Of a stretch of DNA of 16,912 nucleotides, positions 1-8,429 are shown in pieces. The translations under genes were made by a program, and so were the position numbers. Each line of letters begins with the position of its first letter. Within the stretch, counting starts at the first letter, position 1. The notes below the pieces were generated by a model. The model did not search any database, was not told the DNA's origin, and worked only from the letters and a program-made list of their open reading frames with translations. Source of the DNA: an uncultured Ruminococcus sp. (lineage in GTDB: Bacteria; Bacillota; Clostridia; Oscillospirales; CAG-272); contig CACXCL010000084.1 in the NCBI GenBank assembly GCA_902766115.1, forward strand, positions 1 to 16,912, written 5' to 3'.

Positions 1-344
1 CCGTCGCATGCCGCCGCAAGCGGCAGAGACGGGAATCCGGCTCCGCATCCCACGTCGACGGCGGTCGAGCCGTTCCGCAGGATCCCACGGTCGGCGAAGA
101 TCTTCACGGGAACGAGGCTGTCGAGCATGTGCTTTTCGACCACGCCGCCAAGATCCAGTATGGCCGTCAGATTTGCCGTCGCCGCGCCCTCCAGGAGAGA
201 GACGTAGATCGAATACAGTTTCTTTTCAAGGGGCGGCTCAAAAAATCTCCCGTCGCCGCCGACGGCGGCGCACTCCCGCGCCGCCCGCTCATATTCGCGG
301 ACGAAGACGTCAGACGGCACGGGACGCGGAACGTCACTTCTCAT
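1..344 (-). CDS. rsmG: 16S rRNA (guanine-N7) methyltransferase RsmG (GidB), 3' end outside the window
   Basis: SAM-dependent methyltransferase that modifies G527 (E. coli numbering) of 16S rRNA. The visible 114 codons hold the family hallmarks: an NLTAI segment followed by VEKHMLDSL, then the SAM-binding loop VDVGCGAGFPSLPLA close to the window edge. The C-terminal half is cut off. Two ATGs stand back to back (347 and 344). I chose 344 because GGGGAGG on the coding strand (351-357) lies 6 nt from it but only 3 nt from the other. The start overlaps the end of mnmG by 11 nt, the classic gidA-gidB arrangement, which suggests translational coupling as the last visible gene of the minus-strand operon. 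Identification is from motifs and position. Confidence 0.93.
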   Translation of the reverse strand, partial: MRSDVPRPVPSDVFVREYERAARECAAVGGDGRFFEPPLEKKLYSIYVSLLEGAATANLTAILDLGGVVEKHMLDSLVPVKIFADRGILRNGSTAVDVGCGAGFPSLPLAAACD

Positions 345-2241
345 CATTCGCCTCCCCGTCCGTCCTTCGCCTTGCGGCGAGCCAGATCATGAGCACCGAA
401 ATATCGGCGGGATTCACTCCCGAAATGCGGGACGCCTGCCCGAGAGAGGCGGGGCGCACCTTGTTCAGGTTCTGCGCCGCCTCGGTCCGGAGTCCGCGGA
501 TTTCTGTATAGTCCACGTCCTCCGGCAGAGCCACGTTTTCAGCCTTTTCCGTGCGGCGCACGTCGTCAAGCTGACGGCGGACGTATCCCTCGTATTTGAT
601 CTCCGTTTCAATGTGATCCTGCAGGTCGCGTGAAAGCTCCGCCGTCGCCGGGTCCAGCGCGGCTATGTCGCCGATCCCGATCTGCGGACGCTTTATCATC
701 TCAGCGGCGCTGATCCCGGAGGTCACCGGGGCGGCGCCCTTCGCCTCCAATACCGGATTTGCCGTTCCGGGACCGAAATTCACGTGGCGGAGCCGCTCCT
801 TTTCCTCCTCGGTGCGCCTCCCGCGTTCCAGAACGTCGCGATACCGCTCGTCCGAGATGAGACCGGCGCGCCTGCCGTACTCCGTGAGACGGTCCCGGGC
901 GTTGTCCTGCCGCAGCAGCAGTCGGAATTCGCTCCGGCTGGTCATGATGCGGTAGGGCTCCGTGATGCCCTTGGTCACGATATCGTCGATCATCGTCCCG
1001 ATGTAGGACGAATACCGGGGCAGGACGATCTGCTCCTCCCCCCGGATCATCAGCGAGGCGTTGATCCCCGCCAGCAGTCCCTGAGCCGCCGCCTCCTCGT
1101 AGCCGGAGGTGCCGTTGAACTGTCCCGCGCCGTAAAGTCCGCGTATTTTTTTGAATCCCAGCGTCGGAAGCAGCTCCGCGGGATCGGTGAGATCGTACTC
1201 GATGGCGTAGGCGTAGCGCATGATCTCCGCCTCCTCGAATCCGCGGATGGTGCGGAGCATCTTATACTGCACGTCGGCGGGCAGGGATGACGAAAACCCC
1301 TGCAGATATATCTCGTCTGTGTTCCGCCCCATAGGCTCCACGAAGAGCTGGTGGCGTTCCCTGTCGGCGAATCGGATCACTTTGTCCTCGATGGACGGGC
1401 AATACCGGGGACCCGTGCCGTGGATCTGCCCCGAGAACAGGGGCGAGCGGCCGATGTTATCCCTTATGACCCGGTGGGTCTCTTCGTTGGTGTACGCCAC
1501 GTGGCAGAGCGCCTGGTCTATCCCGTTCAGTTTTTCCGCGTCGGTGCGGCAGGAGAACGGGGTGATGTACTCCTCCCCCTCCTGCACGTCCAGCGCGTCA
1601 AAGTCGATGGAACGGCGGTGGATGCGCGGCGGGGTGCCCGTTTTGAAGCGAAGCATGGAGATGCCGAGATCACAGAGCGATCCGGTAAGAGAGAGCGCCG
1701 CCGCGGAGGAGTCGGGCCCCTCCCGCTTCGTCACCTCGCCTATGTGTATTCTTCCTCCCAGATACGTGCCCGTGGACAGGATGACCGCGCGGGCGAAAAA
1801 ATCGCCGCCCGGAGCCGCCGTGACGCCCGTCACCCGGGTCTCGGCCCCTGCGGTCTCCGTCAGAAGGGACGTGATCTCGGACTGGATGAGATACAGATTC
1901 TTCTCCGCCTCCAGCGCTTTTTTCATAAGTGAGGAGTAGTACCGTCTGTCCGTCTGGACCCTTTTCGAACGTACCGCCGCGCCCCGGCTCGTGTTCAGCG
2001 TCCGCGACTGTATCGTCGCGAGGTCCGCCGTGCGACCCATCTCTCCGCCCAGCGCGTCGATCTCAAAAACCAGATGACCTTTCCCGGAACCGCCCACCGA
2101 GGGGTTGCATGGCATGTTCGCCACGTCGTCCAGGGAAAGGGTAAAAAGCGCGCACCGCAAGCCGGTGCGCGCCACGGCAAGAGCAGCCTCGACGCCGGCA
2201 TGACCGGCGCCGGCGACTATTACGTCAAAATTGTTGTTCAT
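334..2241 (-). CDS. mnmG: tRNA uridine-34 5-carboxymethylaminomethyl modification enzyme MnmG (GidA)
   Basis: FAD-dependent enzyme that, with the GTPase MnmE, installs the cmnm5 group on wobble U34 of certain tRNAs; mnmE is not in this window. The 635-residue product is of family length (about 620-635). The FAD-binding loop VIVAGAGHAGVEAA is at residues 7-20. The two conserved family cysteines are present as C45 (in PCNPSVGG) and C281 (in GPRYCPSIE). INGTxGYEEAAAQG-type and SIGQASRISGV C-terminal signatures are also present. The frame is open a further 32 codons upstream, but that part is Arg-rich and unlike the family. ATG at 2241 is preceded by AGAGGTGA and gives the usual MnxxFDVIVAGAGHAG start. 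It begins 34 nt after mreD and ends overlapping rsmG. Confidence 0.97.
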   Translation of the reverse strand: MNNNFDVIVAGAGHAGVEAALAVARTGLRCALFTLSLDDVANMPCNPSVGGSGKGHLVFEIDALGGEMGRTADLATIQSRTLNTSRGAAVRSKRVQTDRRYYSSLMKKALEAEKNLYLIQSEITSLLTETAGAETRVTGVTAAPGGDFFARAVILSTGTYLGGRIHIGEVTKREGPDSSAAALSLTGSLCDLGISMLRFKTGTPPRIHRRSIDFDALDVQEGEEYITPFSCRTDAEKLNGIDQALCHVAYTNEETHRVIRDNIGRSPLFSGQIHGTGPRYCPSIEDKVIRFADRERHQLFVEPMGRNTDEIYLQGFSSSLPADVQYKMLRTIRGFEEAEIMRYAYAIEYDLTDPAELLPTLGFKKIRGLYGAGQFNGTSGYEEAAAQGLLAGINASLMIRGEEQIVLPRYSSYIGTMIDDIVTKGITEPYRIMTSRSEFRLLLRQDNARDRLTEYGRRAGLISDERYRDVLERGRRTEEEKERLRHVNFGPGTANPVLEAKGAAPVTSGISAAEMIKRPQIGIGDIAALDPATAELSRDLQDHIETEIKYEGYVRRQLDDVRRTEKAENVALPEDVDYTEIRGLRTEAAQNLNKVRPASLGQASRISGVNPADISVLMIWLAARRRTDGEANDEK

Positions 2242-2275
2242 GGACCGTCGTTCACCTCTTTTTCGTCCCGCGGCG

Positions 2276-3007
2276 TCAAACGCCCGACGTGCGCTCCGCC
2301 CTCGTTTTGTGGAACGGACGCATGGTGAGTCTGACAAGCAGATGCGGGATCACGGCGAAGATAATATTTGCGAGAAGCTCGGGCAGAGCGATATGGAGCA
2401 CCGTCTGTCTGAGAGTAATGGAGTATATCGTATTGAATCCGATGATAACGGACAGGACGCTCCGCAGAACGGACGTCACAAGGGTATACACAGCTATAAC
2501 GGAAAACGAGTCGCGGAAGCGGTGCGTGGTCAGCAGGCCGCACGCGATCCCCACGGGCACATACAGCAGCGGGAGGAGAGTTACGGTGACTCCCCCCAGC
2601 GCGTCGATGACGAACGCGCTGATAAGACCGATCACGCCTCCCCATTTCTCACGCTCGGACACGCCCACCGCCACCACGAAGGGCAGCAGCAGATCCGGCG
2701 TCGCCCCGAAGGGGCGAAGCCTTGCGAGAAGGGTGGTCTGAGTCACGGAAAGAAAGATGATGAAGAACGCGAAAATCGCCGCCTTCGCCACGTCTTCGCC
2801 GTTGACGGAGAACGACAGGCGCCAGGTGTTGAATCTGTTCGTCAGCTTTTCCCTGAATTTCAGCGGCGCCTCCGGCTCCGGCATGACGGGGCGCGGCGCG
2901 CTCTGCCTGTATCTCACTCTCCCGGACGGCGGATGTCCCGCCGGTCTTCCGGCGCGGACGTATCCCCTGCCACCGCGTCTTCCCGGATCATTCGGCATAT
3001 TCGTCAT
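2276..3007 (-). CDS. mreD: Rod-shape-determining membrane protein MreD with a long N-terminal extension
   Basis: MreD is the polytopic partner of MreC in the elongation complex that guides lateral-wall peptidoglycan synthesis. Of 243 residues, about 74-225 form some six hydrophobic segments (first about 74-90, last about 205-225). Position directly after mreC and general MreD-like character support the name; sequence motifs in this family are weak. The first 73 residues are hydrophilic and rich in Arg, Gly and Pro, which MreD proteins usually lack since they start almost at the first helix. The ATG at 3007 overlaps the mreC end by 20 nt and has only a weak GGTGG-type SD, consistent with coupled translation. 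An internal ATG at 2884 has no SD, and would still leave about 32 residues before the first helix. Confidence 0.88.
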   Translation of the reverse strand: MTNMPNDPGRRGGRGYVRAGRPAGHPPSGRVRYRQSAPRPVMPEPEAPLKFREKLTNRFNTWRLSFSVNGEDVAKAAIFAFFIIFLSVTQTTLLARLRPFGATPDLLLPFVVAVGVSEREKWGGVIGLISAFVIDALGGVTVTLLPLLYVPVGIACGLLTTHRFRDSFSVIAVYTLVTSVLRSVLSVIIGFNTIYSITLRQTVLHIALPELLANIIFAVIPHLLVRLTMRPFHKTRAERTSGV

Positions 3008-3827
3008 ATCCGGTCACCACCATGACTTTCGAGACCTGATCCAGCGTTGTGACGGGACGGATAAACGCCGTCACGCCCCGGCTGAACTCGTCGGGCTCCA
3101 CTTTTTCCACGTAACCGACAGTCAGCGACCGTGGGTAGATACTCCCGTACCCGCTTGTCAGGATCCTGTCGCCGACCTTGATATCCGCGCCCTCGTCGAG
3201 ATAACTCATCCTGCAGAGTCCTTCCCGCGCCAGGTTATAGTTCCCCTCCACGACGCCGATGACGCCGGATCTTTCCACGTAAGCGCCCACCGCCGACGAT
3301 TCCTCCAGGAACGACGAGGCTTTGGACCAGTTCGGTCCCACCTCGGTGATATATCCGAGGATACCTTCTCCGCTGACCACGGGCATGCCTTTGTCTACGC
3401 CGCCCACGGTCCCCACGTCGAGCATAAACACTCCGGCGTAGCTCGTGCTGCCGCGTCCGGTGATGGACGCGGGAACGGTGTGGTAGTCGATGTGGACCAT
3501 CTTGAGCTCCAGGAACTCGGACATCCACTCGTATTTCTCTTTCATTTCCCGCGCCTCGTAGATCTGCCCTCGCAGAGAGGCGAGCTCCTCCTTCAGCTTC
3601 GCATTCTCCGCCTTCATCTTGTCGAAGGCTCTGAAGTACGAGGCGTAGTCGTCGATGACCCCGGCTGCCTTGTCCGACAGCTTCTGGATCGGGATCAGGA
3701 CGGTGTTCACCGCGGAACGGAGGATCGGGGTGTGCCCCATGGATACGAGAACGGTCGGGACTATGACCGCGATAAGCGTCAGCACGGTTATGACATAGAA
3801 AAACTTGGATTTGAAAAACTCCTTCAC
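2988..3827 (-). CDS. mreC: Rod-shape-determining protein MreC
   Basis: Extracytoplasmic scaffold protein of the rod complex, linking MreB/MreD to wall synthases. The 279-residue product shows the standard layout: a short basic N terminus, one transmembrane helix (about 10-29), a coiled coil (about 65-105, rich in Lys/Glu/Ala) and a beta-rich C-terminal domain with motifs such as GRGSTSYAGVFMLDVG, GVDKGMPVV and LGYITEVGPNWSKA. The start codon is GTG at 3827, preceded by AAAGGAG nine nucleotides upstream. No late ATG would retain the helix. It lies between mreB (32 nt upstream) and mreD (20-nt overlap), the order seen in most rod-shaped bacteria. Confidence 0.96.
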   Translation of the reverse strand: MKEFFKSKFFYVITVLTLIAVIVPTVLVSMGHTPILRSAVNTVLIPIQKLSDKAAGVIDDYASYFRAFDKMKAENAKLKEELASLRGQIYEAREMKEKYEWMSEFLELKMVHIDYHTVPASITGRGSTSYAGVFMLDVGTVGGVDKGMPVVSGEGILGYITEVGPNWSKASSFLEESSAVGAYVERSGVIGVVEGNYNLAREGLCRMSYLDEGADIKVGDRILTSGYGSIYPRSLTVGYVEKVEPDEFSRGVTAFIRPVTTLDQVSKVMVVTGYDEYAE

Positions 3828-3859
3828 GTTCTCACACTCCTTTCCCTGATTTTACGTTT

Positions 3860-4864
3860 TTACCTCGCGCGGAAGTTCACCACGTCGGACAGCTCGCCCA
3901 TGGACTCGATCACCCTGCCGATGCCGATAGCAACGCAGTCCAGCGGGTGCTTTGCGACCACCGTGCGGATGCCGGTGATCCTGCTCACGAGCAGATCGAG
4001 GCCGGGGAGCAGCGCCCCGCCGCCCGACAGAACGATGCCGGTGTCGTAGATGTCCGACGACAGCTCCGGCGGGGTGTTCTCGAGGGTGGTGCGGATGGAA
4101 TCGATTATATTCCGTATCTCGTCCGCCATGGACTCGCGGATCTCGGCGGAGGTGACGTTGATGACGGCGGGCAGGCCGTTGAGCAGATTTCTGCCGCGGA
4201 TCTCCATCACGCCCTTGTCGAAGGACGGGTGGACGCTTCCGATGCGCTTTTTCAGCGTTTCCGCGGTCACATCGCCGATGAGGATGTTGTATTTTCTCTT
4301 GATGTAGGATGAGATGGCGTCGTCCAGCTCGTCTCCCGCCACGCGCAGAGACGTGGAAAGGACGATGCCGCCGAGAGACAGCACCGCCACCTCGGTGGTG
4401 CCGCCGCCTATATCGACGATCATGGAGCCCCGGGCGTCCTCCACGCGAAGGCCGCTTCCGATCGCCGCCGCAACGGGCTCCTCGATGAGCGCCACGGACT
4501 GGGCTCCCGCCTCAAGAGTCACGTCCTCCACCGCGCGCTTTTCCACCTCGGTGACGCCGTAGGGGATGCAGATTATGACCTTCGGCCGGCTCATTATGGT
4601 GTTGCCCGATACTTTTTTGAAGAAATGGCGGAGCATCGCCGCCGTGGCGTCGAATTCGGCGATAACGCCGTTTTTCAGCGGCCTCATGGCGGTGATGGAG
4701 CCGGGAGTCTTCCCCAGCATGAGCTTCGCCTCGTTGCCTACCGCAACCACGTTTTTGCCGCGCTGATCCACCGCCACGACGGAGGGCTCCCGGAGGACGA
4801 TCCCCTTGCCCTTCAGGTAGACGATGGTGTTGGCGGTGCCGAGGTCTATACCGATACTTTTCAT
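3860..4864 (-). CDS. mreB: Actin-like rod-shape-determining protein MreB
   Basis: Cytoplasmic actin homologue whose membrane-associated filaments position cell-wall elongation enzymes. The 334-residue product has normal family length and the actin-fold nucleotide site: phosphate-1 loop IGIDLGTANT (residues 4-13), phosphate-2 loop VDIGGGTTEV (150-159) and adenosine motif LSGGGALLPGL (279-289). EEPVAAAIGSGL, a strong MreB signature, is also present. The ATG at 4864 follows AAAGGAAA. It is 21 nt downstream of maf. No radC separates it from maf, although radC often sits here in Bacillota. Stop is TAA. Confidence 0.98.
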   Translation of the reverse strand: MKSIGIDLGTANTIVYLKGKGIVLREPSVVAVDQRGKNVVAVGNEAKLMLGKTPGSITAMRPLKNGVIAEFDATAAMLRHFFKKVSGNTIMSRPKVIICIPYGVTEVEKRAVEDVTLEAGAQSVALIEEPVAAAIGSGLRVEDARGSMIVDIGGGTTEVAVLSLGGIVLSTSLRVAGDELDDAISSYIKRKYNILIGDVTAETLKKRIGSVHPSFDKGVMEIRGRNLLNGLPAVINVTSAEIRESMADEIRNIIDSIRTTLENTPPELSSDIYDTGIVLSGGGALLPGLDLLVSRITGIRTVVAKHPLDCVAIGIGRVIESMGELSDVVNFRAR

Positions 4865-4885
4865 TTGATCCGTTTCCTTTCTGAG

Positions 4886-5500
4886 TCAGTTGAAAGCGGC
4901 GAGCATTTTTTCCGTTTCGTCAACGGAGAGACCCACAATGTTCGGGTAGTCCCCGTCGATCGATTCGACGAAACGGTCCCCCGTCTCCTGGATCGCATAG
5001 GATCCCGCTTTGCCGAAGGGCTCGCCCGTTCTGACGTAATCGTCGATAACTTTGTCGCTGAGTTCACGGAACTTCACGTAGGTCACAACTGTCGCGGTCA
5101 GCGTTTTTTTGCCGTCGGTGACGCAGACGCCGCCCACCACCTGATGCCTCGTCCCCGAGAGGGTCTTCAGCATGAACGCGGCGTCCGCCGCGTCGCGGGG
5201 CTTTCCGAATATCCTCTCCCCTTCGGGGGAGACCACCGTATCCGCGGTGATGACCAGCGGACCGTTTTCCCCGGGGTCCGCGCCGCCGAATACCGCCTCT
5301 CGCGCGGCGGCGGATTTTATCTTCGCGCATTCAAGGGCGTACCATTCCGCGAAGGACGTCTCTCCCCCGGCGGGGTACAGGCTCTCGTCCGGCGTCTCCT
5401 CCGCTCCGGTGGGAAGGACCTCATGTTCTATCCCCGCCGAGAGGAGCAGATCGTGCCGCCTCGGGGAGTTTGATGCGAGAATTATCTTTCTTTTTGTCAT
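4886..5500 (-). CDS. maf: Maf/YhdE-type nucleoside triphosphate pyrophosphatase
   Basis: Hydrolyses non-canonical or surplus NTPs/dNTPs to monophosphates, helping to keep modified nucleotides out of DNA and RNA; Maf overexpression is known to disturb septation in Bacillus. The 204-residue product carries the family motifs: ASNSPRR near the N terminus (residues 9-15), ITADTVV in the middle, and GKAGSYAIQ followed by SIDGDYPNIVGLS. The frame opens at a TTG 24 nt further upstream, but the ATG at 5500 has AAGAGG five nucleotides before it and yields the normal MxxKIILASNSPRR start, so I use it. The position beside mreB and the DUF4321-type gene is typical of Clostridia. Whether it prefers dTTP/UTP or m7GTP is not settled. 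Confidence 0.95.
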   Translation of the reverse strand: MTKRKIILASNSPRRHDLLLSAGIEHEVLPTGAEETPDESLYPAGGETSFAEWYALECAKIKSAAAREAVFGGADPGENGPLVITADTVVSPEGERIFGKPRDAADAAFMLKTLSGTRHQVVGGVCVTDGKKTLTATVVTYVKFRELSDKVIDDYVRTGEPFGKAGSYAIQETGDRFVESIDGDYPNIVGLSVDETEKMLAAFN

Positions 5501-5525
5501 GTTTTCCTCTTGAAATTCCGTCAAA

Positions 5526-5792
5526 TCAGCGTTTTTTGATTATAAGCCTTCCGATCCACAGCGACAGCGCCACGAAAATGATGGTCGCCACCGTTATAGT
5601 GAGCCGCGCGCCGATGGTCAGCGTGAAAACGCCGAGATCCAGGGTCGCGGGGGCGGCGGTGCCGAAGTCAAGGCCGTAGGACAGCCATGCCAAAAACTTC
5701 ACCCCGGAGGTGAGCTGCGCCACGGCGGACCCCAGGACCACGCCAACCAGCACCAGCAAAAGATTTATCCAGAAACTCTGCGATCTTCTCAT
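5526..5792 (-). CDS. Small two-helix membrane protein, DUF4321-like
   Basis: An 88-residue protein with two predicted membrane helices (about residues 6-27 and 60-80) and a basic end (RLIIKKR). It has no catalytic motif. Its size, the opening MRRSQSFWINLLLVLVGVVLG, the internal LAWLSYGLDFG patch and its place between dut and maf/mreB match the DUF4321 family of Clostridia, whose function is unknown to me. The frame is open from a GTG at 5819, but ATG at 5792 has AAAGGA at good spacing, so the shorter form is preferred. Constant association with mre genes hints at a role in envelope growth; that is inference only. Confidence 0.8.
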   Translation of the reverse strand: MRRSQSFWINLLLVLVGVVLGSAVAQLTSGVKFLAWLSYGLDFGTAAPATLDLGVFTLTIGARLTITVATIIFVALSLWIGRLIIKKR

Positions 5793-5815
5793 GATTCTTC
5801 CTTTCTTCCGATCAG

Positions 5816-6262
5816 TCACGACTTGCCCGTGGAGCCGAATCCTCCGGCCCCGCGTTCCGTCCGGGAGAGCTCCTCCGCCACCTCCACGTCGGCGGTGAGG
5901 AAGGGTACAATCACAAGTTGTGCGATCCTCTCTCCGGGCGCGACCGTGTAGTCTTTATCCGAGCCGTTGCGGAGCGACACGATGATCTCCCCCCGGTAGT
6001 CCGGGTCCACGACTCCCACGCTGTTGGCGAGGAAGACGCCGTGTTTTGTGGCGAGGCCGCTCCTGGCAAAAATCAGGAGGACGCCGTCCCGCCTGTCGCA
6101 TTCCGCGGAGATGCCGGTGGGCACCTTCGCCACGCCGCCGGCGGGGATCACGATCTCCTCGTCGGCGCCGGAGGACAGGTCCATCCCGGCGGAGCCGTCC
6201 GTGGCGTACTGAGGGATCTTCGCGCCCTCTCGCAGTATCTTGATCTTAAGCTTCGCTCTCAT
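5816..6262 (-). CDS. dut: dUTP diphosphatase (dUTPase)
   Basis: Converts dUTP to dUMP and pyrophosphate, preventing uracil incorporation and feeding dTMP synthesis. At 148 residues it fits the trimeric all-beta dUTPase family. All five conserved motifs are visible in order: AGMDL (25-29), ARSGLA (66-71), GVVDPDYRGE (83-92, with D86 as the expected catalytic Asp), GERIAQLVI (110-118) and RGAGGFGSTG (137-146). The ATG at 6262 follows GGAGATAAGT. It lies 13 nt after the U32 gene and 23 nt before the DUF4321-type gene, inside the long operon. Nothing unusual is seen in the sequence. Confidence 0.98.
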   Translation of the reverse strand: MRAKLKIKILREGAKIPQYATDGSAGMDLSSGADEEIVIPAGGVAKVPTGISAECDRRDGVLLIFARSGLATKHGVFLANSVGVVDPDYRGEIIVSLRNGSDKDYTVAPGERIAQLVIVPFLTADVEVAEELSRTERGAGGFGSTGKS

Positions 6263-6275
6263 ACTTATCTCCTTG

Positions 6276-8402
6276 TCAGAGTCTTCTTATACCGGACGCG
6301 CCGTCCGGAGGATATCCGTTTTTATACGCCTCGATCACCCGGTCCACCTCGCCGGCGTCCTCAACCGTGAACAGGTAAACCTCGTGGGACAGTCCGGCGC
6401 GGACGAGATCGTCCCTCCGGTCCGCCATGAAAACGGGGTTCGCGTTTACGATGAGGCATTCTCCGTCGCCAGCCCGGAGCATCGGGAAGCGCACTCCCTT
6501 TCTGTCCCGCAGGAACAGGGCGTCGTCGGGGACGAGTCTGCACCCCCCGGAGGAGCATCTGCCGCATCCGTCCGTCATGGGACATCTTTCGGTGAGCATC
6601 AGCGGAAATCTGCCGTAGACCACGGCTCCCTTCGGGACAGTCATGTGGGCGAGCGTCCCGGCGGAAAGCTCCACGGAGGCGGTCACCGCCGCCGCTCCGA
6701 GCTTTTTCAACCGGCTCACCGCCCGGGAGCAGGACGCGTTGAACCGCGGCGACGCCACGGGGACGAGCCCCGCGTCAAGGGAGGCGTCAAGCTGAGAAAA
6801 AGTGTTCACGACGGCATACTTTACGCCGCTTTTCGCCGCGCGGCGCGCGGTCATCTCCGCTTTGCGGTCGTCCCTGCTCACGGGCGGGAAAAGGATCCCG
6901 AGCTTGTCCGCGTCCATATCCGGAACGCCGTCTTTTCCGAAAAGCTCGCTCTCCGGTAAGACAATAAGGTCGAAGTATCCCGCCGCCGCGGGAGTCGCCT
7001 GCTCCCTCCGGCGGAACTGACCGATCCTTTTTTTGTCAAAGCCTGCGGTGTGCCGATCTTCTGCGGTTTCCTCCGTCCAGGGCGGCGTTTCTCTCCCGGG
7101 CGGGAGTATTTTGTACGAATCCATAAGCGCGTCGGTCGCACGCCGCCTCAGGTCGTTGAGACGGGACCTTACGAGCCACAGACCGTCGTCAAGGTCGACG
7201 GACACGTCCGCAGGATCGGCGGAATAGGGCGTGTTGCCGAACTTTGTCACACATTCCGTCACCGTCGCCGCGTCAAGAGGCGCGGATCTCGCCTCGTCGG
7301 GAAGATCTCCCTCCGCGGTGACGGTGCGCCTGCCGTCCGACAGAGTGATCGCGGCGGGCGCGCCGCGTTTGACGGTGCATCTTACGGTCAGAGGTATCTT
7401 TTTTTCGGGGTATTCCCCGGCTTTTTCCCTCCGGGGAACGGGATTTTTTTCACTGTCGCCGCGGATCCCGGTCATCTTCCGGTGATCCCCGGTGAAATAT
7501 CCGTCGGTGAAGCCCGACCGGGAGAAAAGGGAGGTCAGATACTCCATCTCGCCGTCGTCGGCGCCCCTGTTCTCGTCCAGCAGATGGCGGTACACCGACG
7601 TGACGCCGCGGACGTACTCCGCGGTCTTGAGCCTGCCCTCGATCTTGAGGGCGGCGACTCCGGTCCGTATCAGCTCCGGCACCCGCCGGGCGAGGCACAT
7701 GTCCTTCAGGCTGAGGGGATACCCCGTTTTGTCTCCGGTGGGGACCCTCTCGCCGAGGGCGTCCTCCACCGTGTAACCGAGACGGCAGGGCTGAGCGCAC
7801 TCGCCCCTGTTGGGGCTCCTTCCGCCCATGGCGTAGCTCATGAGGCACTGGCCGGACACCGACACGCAGTGCGCTCCGTGAACGAACATCTCGATATCGA
7901 TATCGCTCTCTCTTACCAGCCGGGCGATCTCGTCGCCGGTGAGCTCGCGGGGGCAGATCATCCTGGAAAAGCCGAGCTTTTTCAGCATCTTCGCGTCCCG
8001 GGCGGTGATCCCCGTGATCTGCGTGCTTGCGTGAAGCGGGACGTGAGGTACCCGCTCCCTCAAAAGGGACGCCACTCCCGCGTCGGCGACGATAAGACCG
8101 TCGGCGCGGTTCACGCCGTCCATCCGGCACAACCGGTCCAGTTCTCCCCATTCCCTGTCCCGTACGCGGGTGTTCACCGTGACATAGCATTTCACGCCGT
8201 AAACGGCGCAAAGAGACACCGCCTCGGAGAGCTCTTCCTCTCCGAAGTTCTTCGCTCTCATTCTGTTGGAAAAGGAGGTAAATCCGAGATACACCGCGTC
8301 CGCGCCCGCCTCTATGGCGGCGACGAGCGACTCGGCGGATCCCGCCGGGGCGAGGAGCTCCGGCAGCGGCGTGCCGTCCGGCAAGTATCGTTTTTCAGTC
8401 AT
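6276..8402 (-). CDS. Long U32-family protein (TrhP/RlhA-like, annotated as U32 peptidase)
   Basis: A 708-residue member of peptidase family U32. The N-terminal half is a TIM-barrel-like U32 domain (PELLAPAGS at 14-22, ADAVYLG, LHASTQIT). It includes the signature HGAHCVSVSGQC and NRGECAQPCR, giving cysteines C179, C186, C202 and C206. Related proteins (RlhA, TrhP, UbiU/V) act in RNA or quinone hydroxylation and UbiU/V bind a 4Fe-4S cluster through such cysteines, so an RNA-hydroxylation role is more likely than proteolysis; this is inference. The long form also has a middle region like DUF3656 and a Cys-rich C-terminal part (ERCPMTDGCGRCSSGGC). The ATG at 8402 has only a poor SD, 27 nt after zapA. 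ZapA-U32 adjacency is common in Clostridia. Confidence 0.92.
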   Translation of the reverse strand: MTEKRYLPDGTPLPELLAPAGSAESLVAAIEAGADAVYLGFTSFSNRMRAKNFGEEELSEAVSLCAVYGVKCYVTVNTRVRDREWGELDRLCRMDGVNRADGLIVADAGVASLLRERVPHVPLHASTQITGITARDAKMLKKLGFSRMICPRELTGDEIARLVRESDIDIEMFVHGAHCVSVSGQCLMSYAMGGRSPNRGECAQPCRLGYTVEDALGERVPTGDKTGYPLSLKDMCLARRVPELIRTGVAALKIEGRLKTAEYVRGVTSVYRHLLDENRGADDGEMEYLTSLFSRSGFTDGYFTGDHRKMTGIRGDSEKNPVPRREKAGEYPEKKIPLTVRCTVKRGAPAAITLSDGRRTVTAEGDLPDEARSAPLDAATVTECVTKFGNTPYSADPADVSVDLDDGLWLVRSRLNDLRRRATDALMDSYKILPPGRETPPWTEETAEDRHTAGFDKKRIGQFRRREQATPAAAGYFDLIVLPESELFGKDGVPDMDADKLGILFPPVSRDDRKAEMTARRAAKSGVKYAVVNTFSQLDASLDAGLVPVASPRFNASCSRAVSRLKKLGAAAVTASVELSAGTLAHMTVPKGAVVYGRFPLMLTERCPMTDGCGRCSSGGCRLVPDDALFLRDRKGVRFPMLRAGDGECLIVNANPVFMADRRDDLVRAGLSHEVYLFTVEDAGEVDRVIEAYKNGYPPDGASGIRRL

Positions 8403-8429
8403 GTCTCGGGTGATACGGGGATCGGAGTT

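Noticed and set aside
2242..2337. 32-codon upstream extension of mnmG
   Set aside because: It is Arg-rich, unrelated to the family, and overlaps the mreD end; the ATG at 2241 has a good SD and the normal MnmG start.
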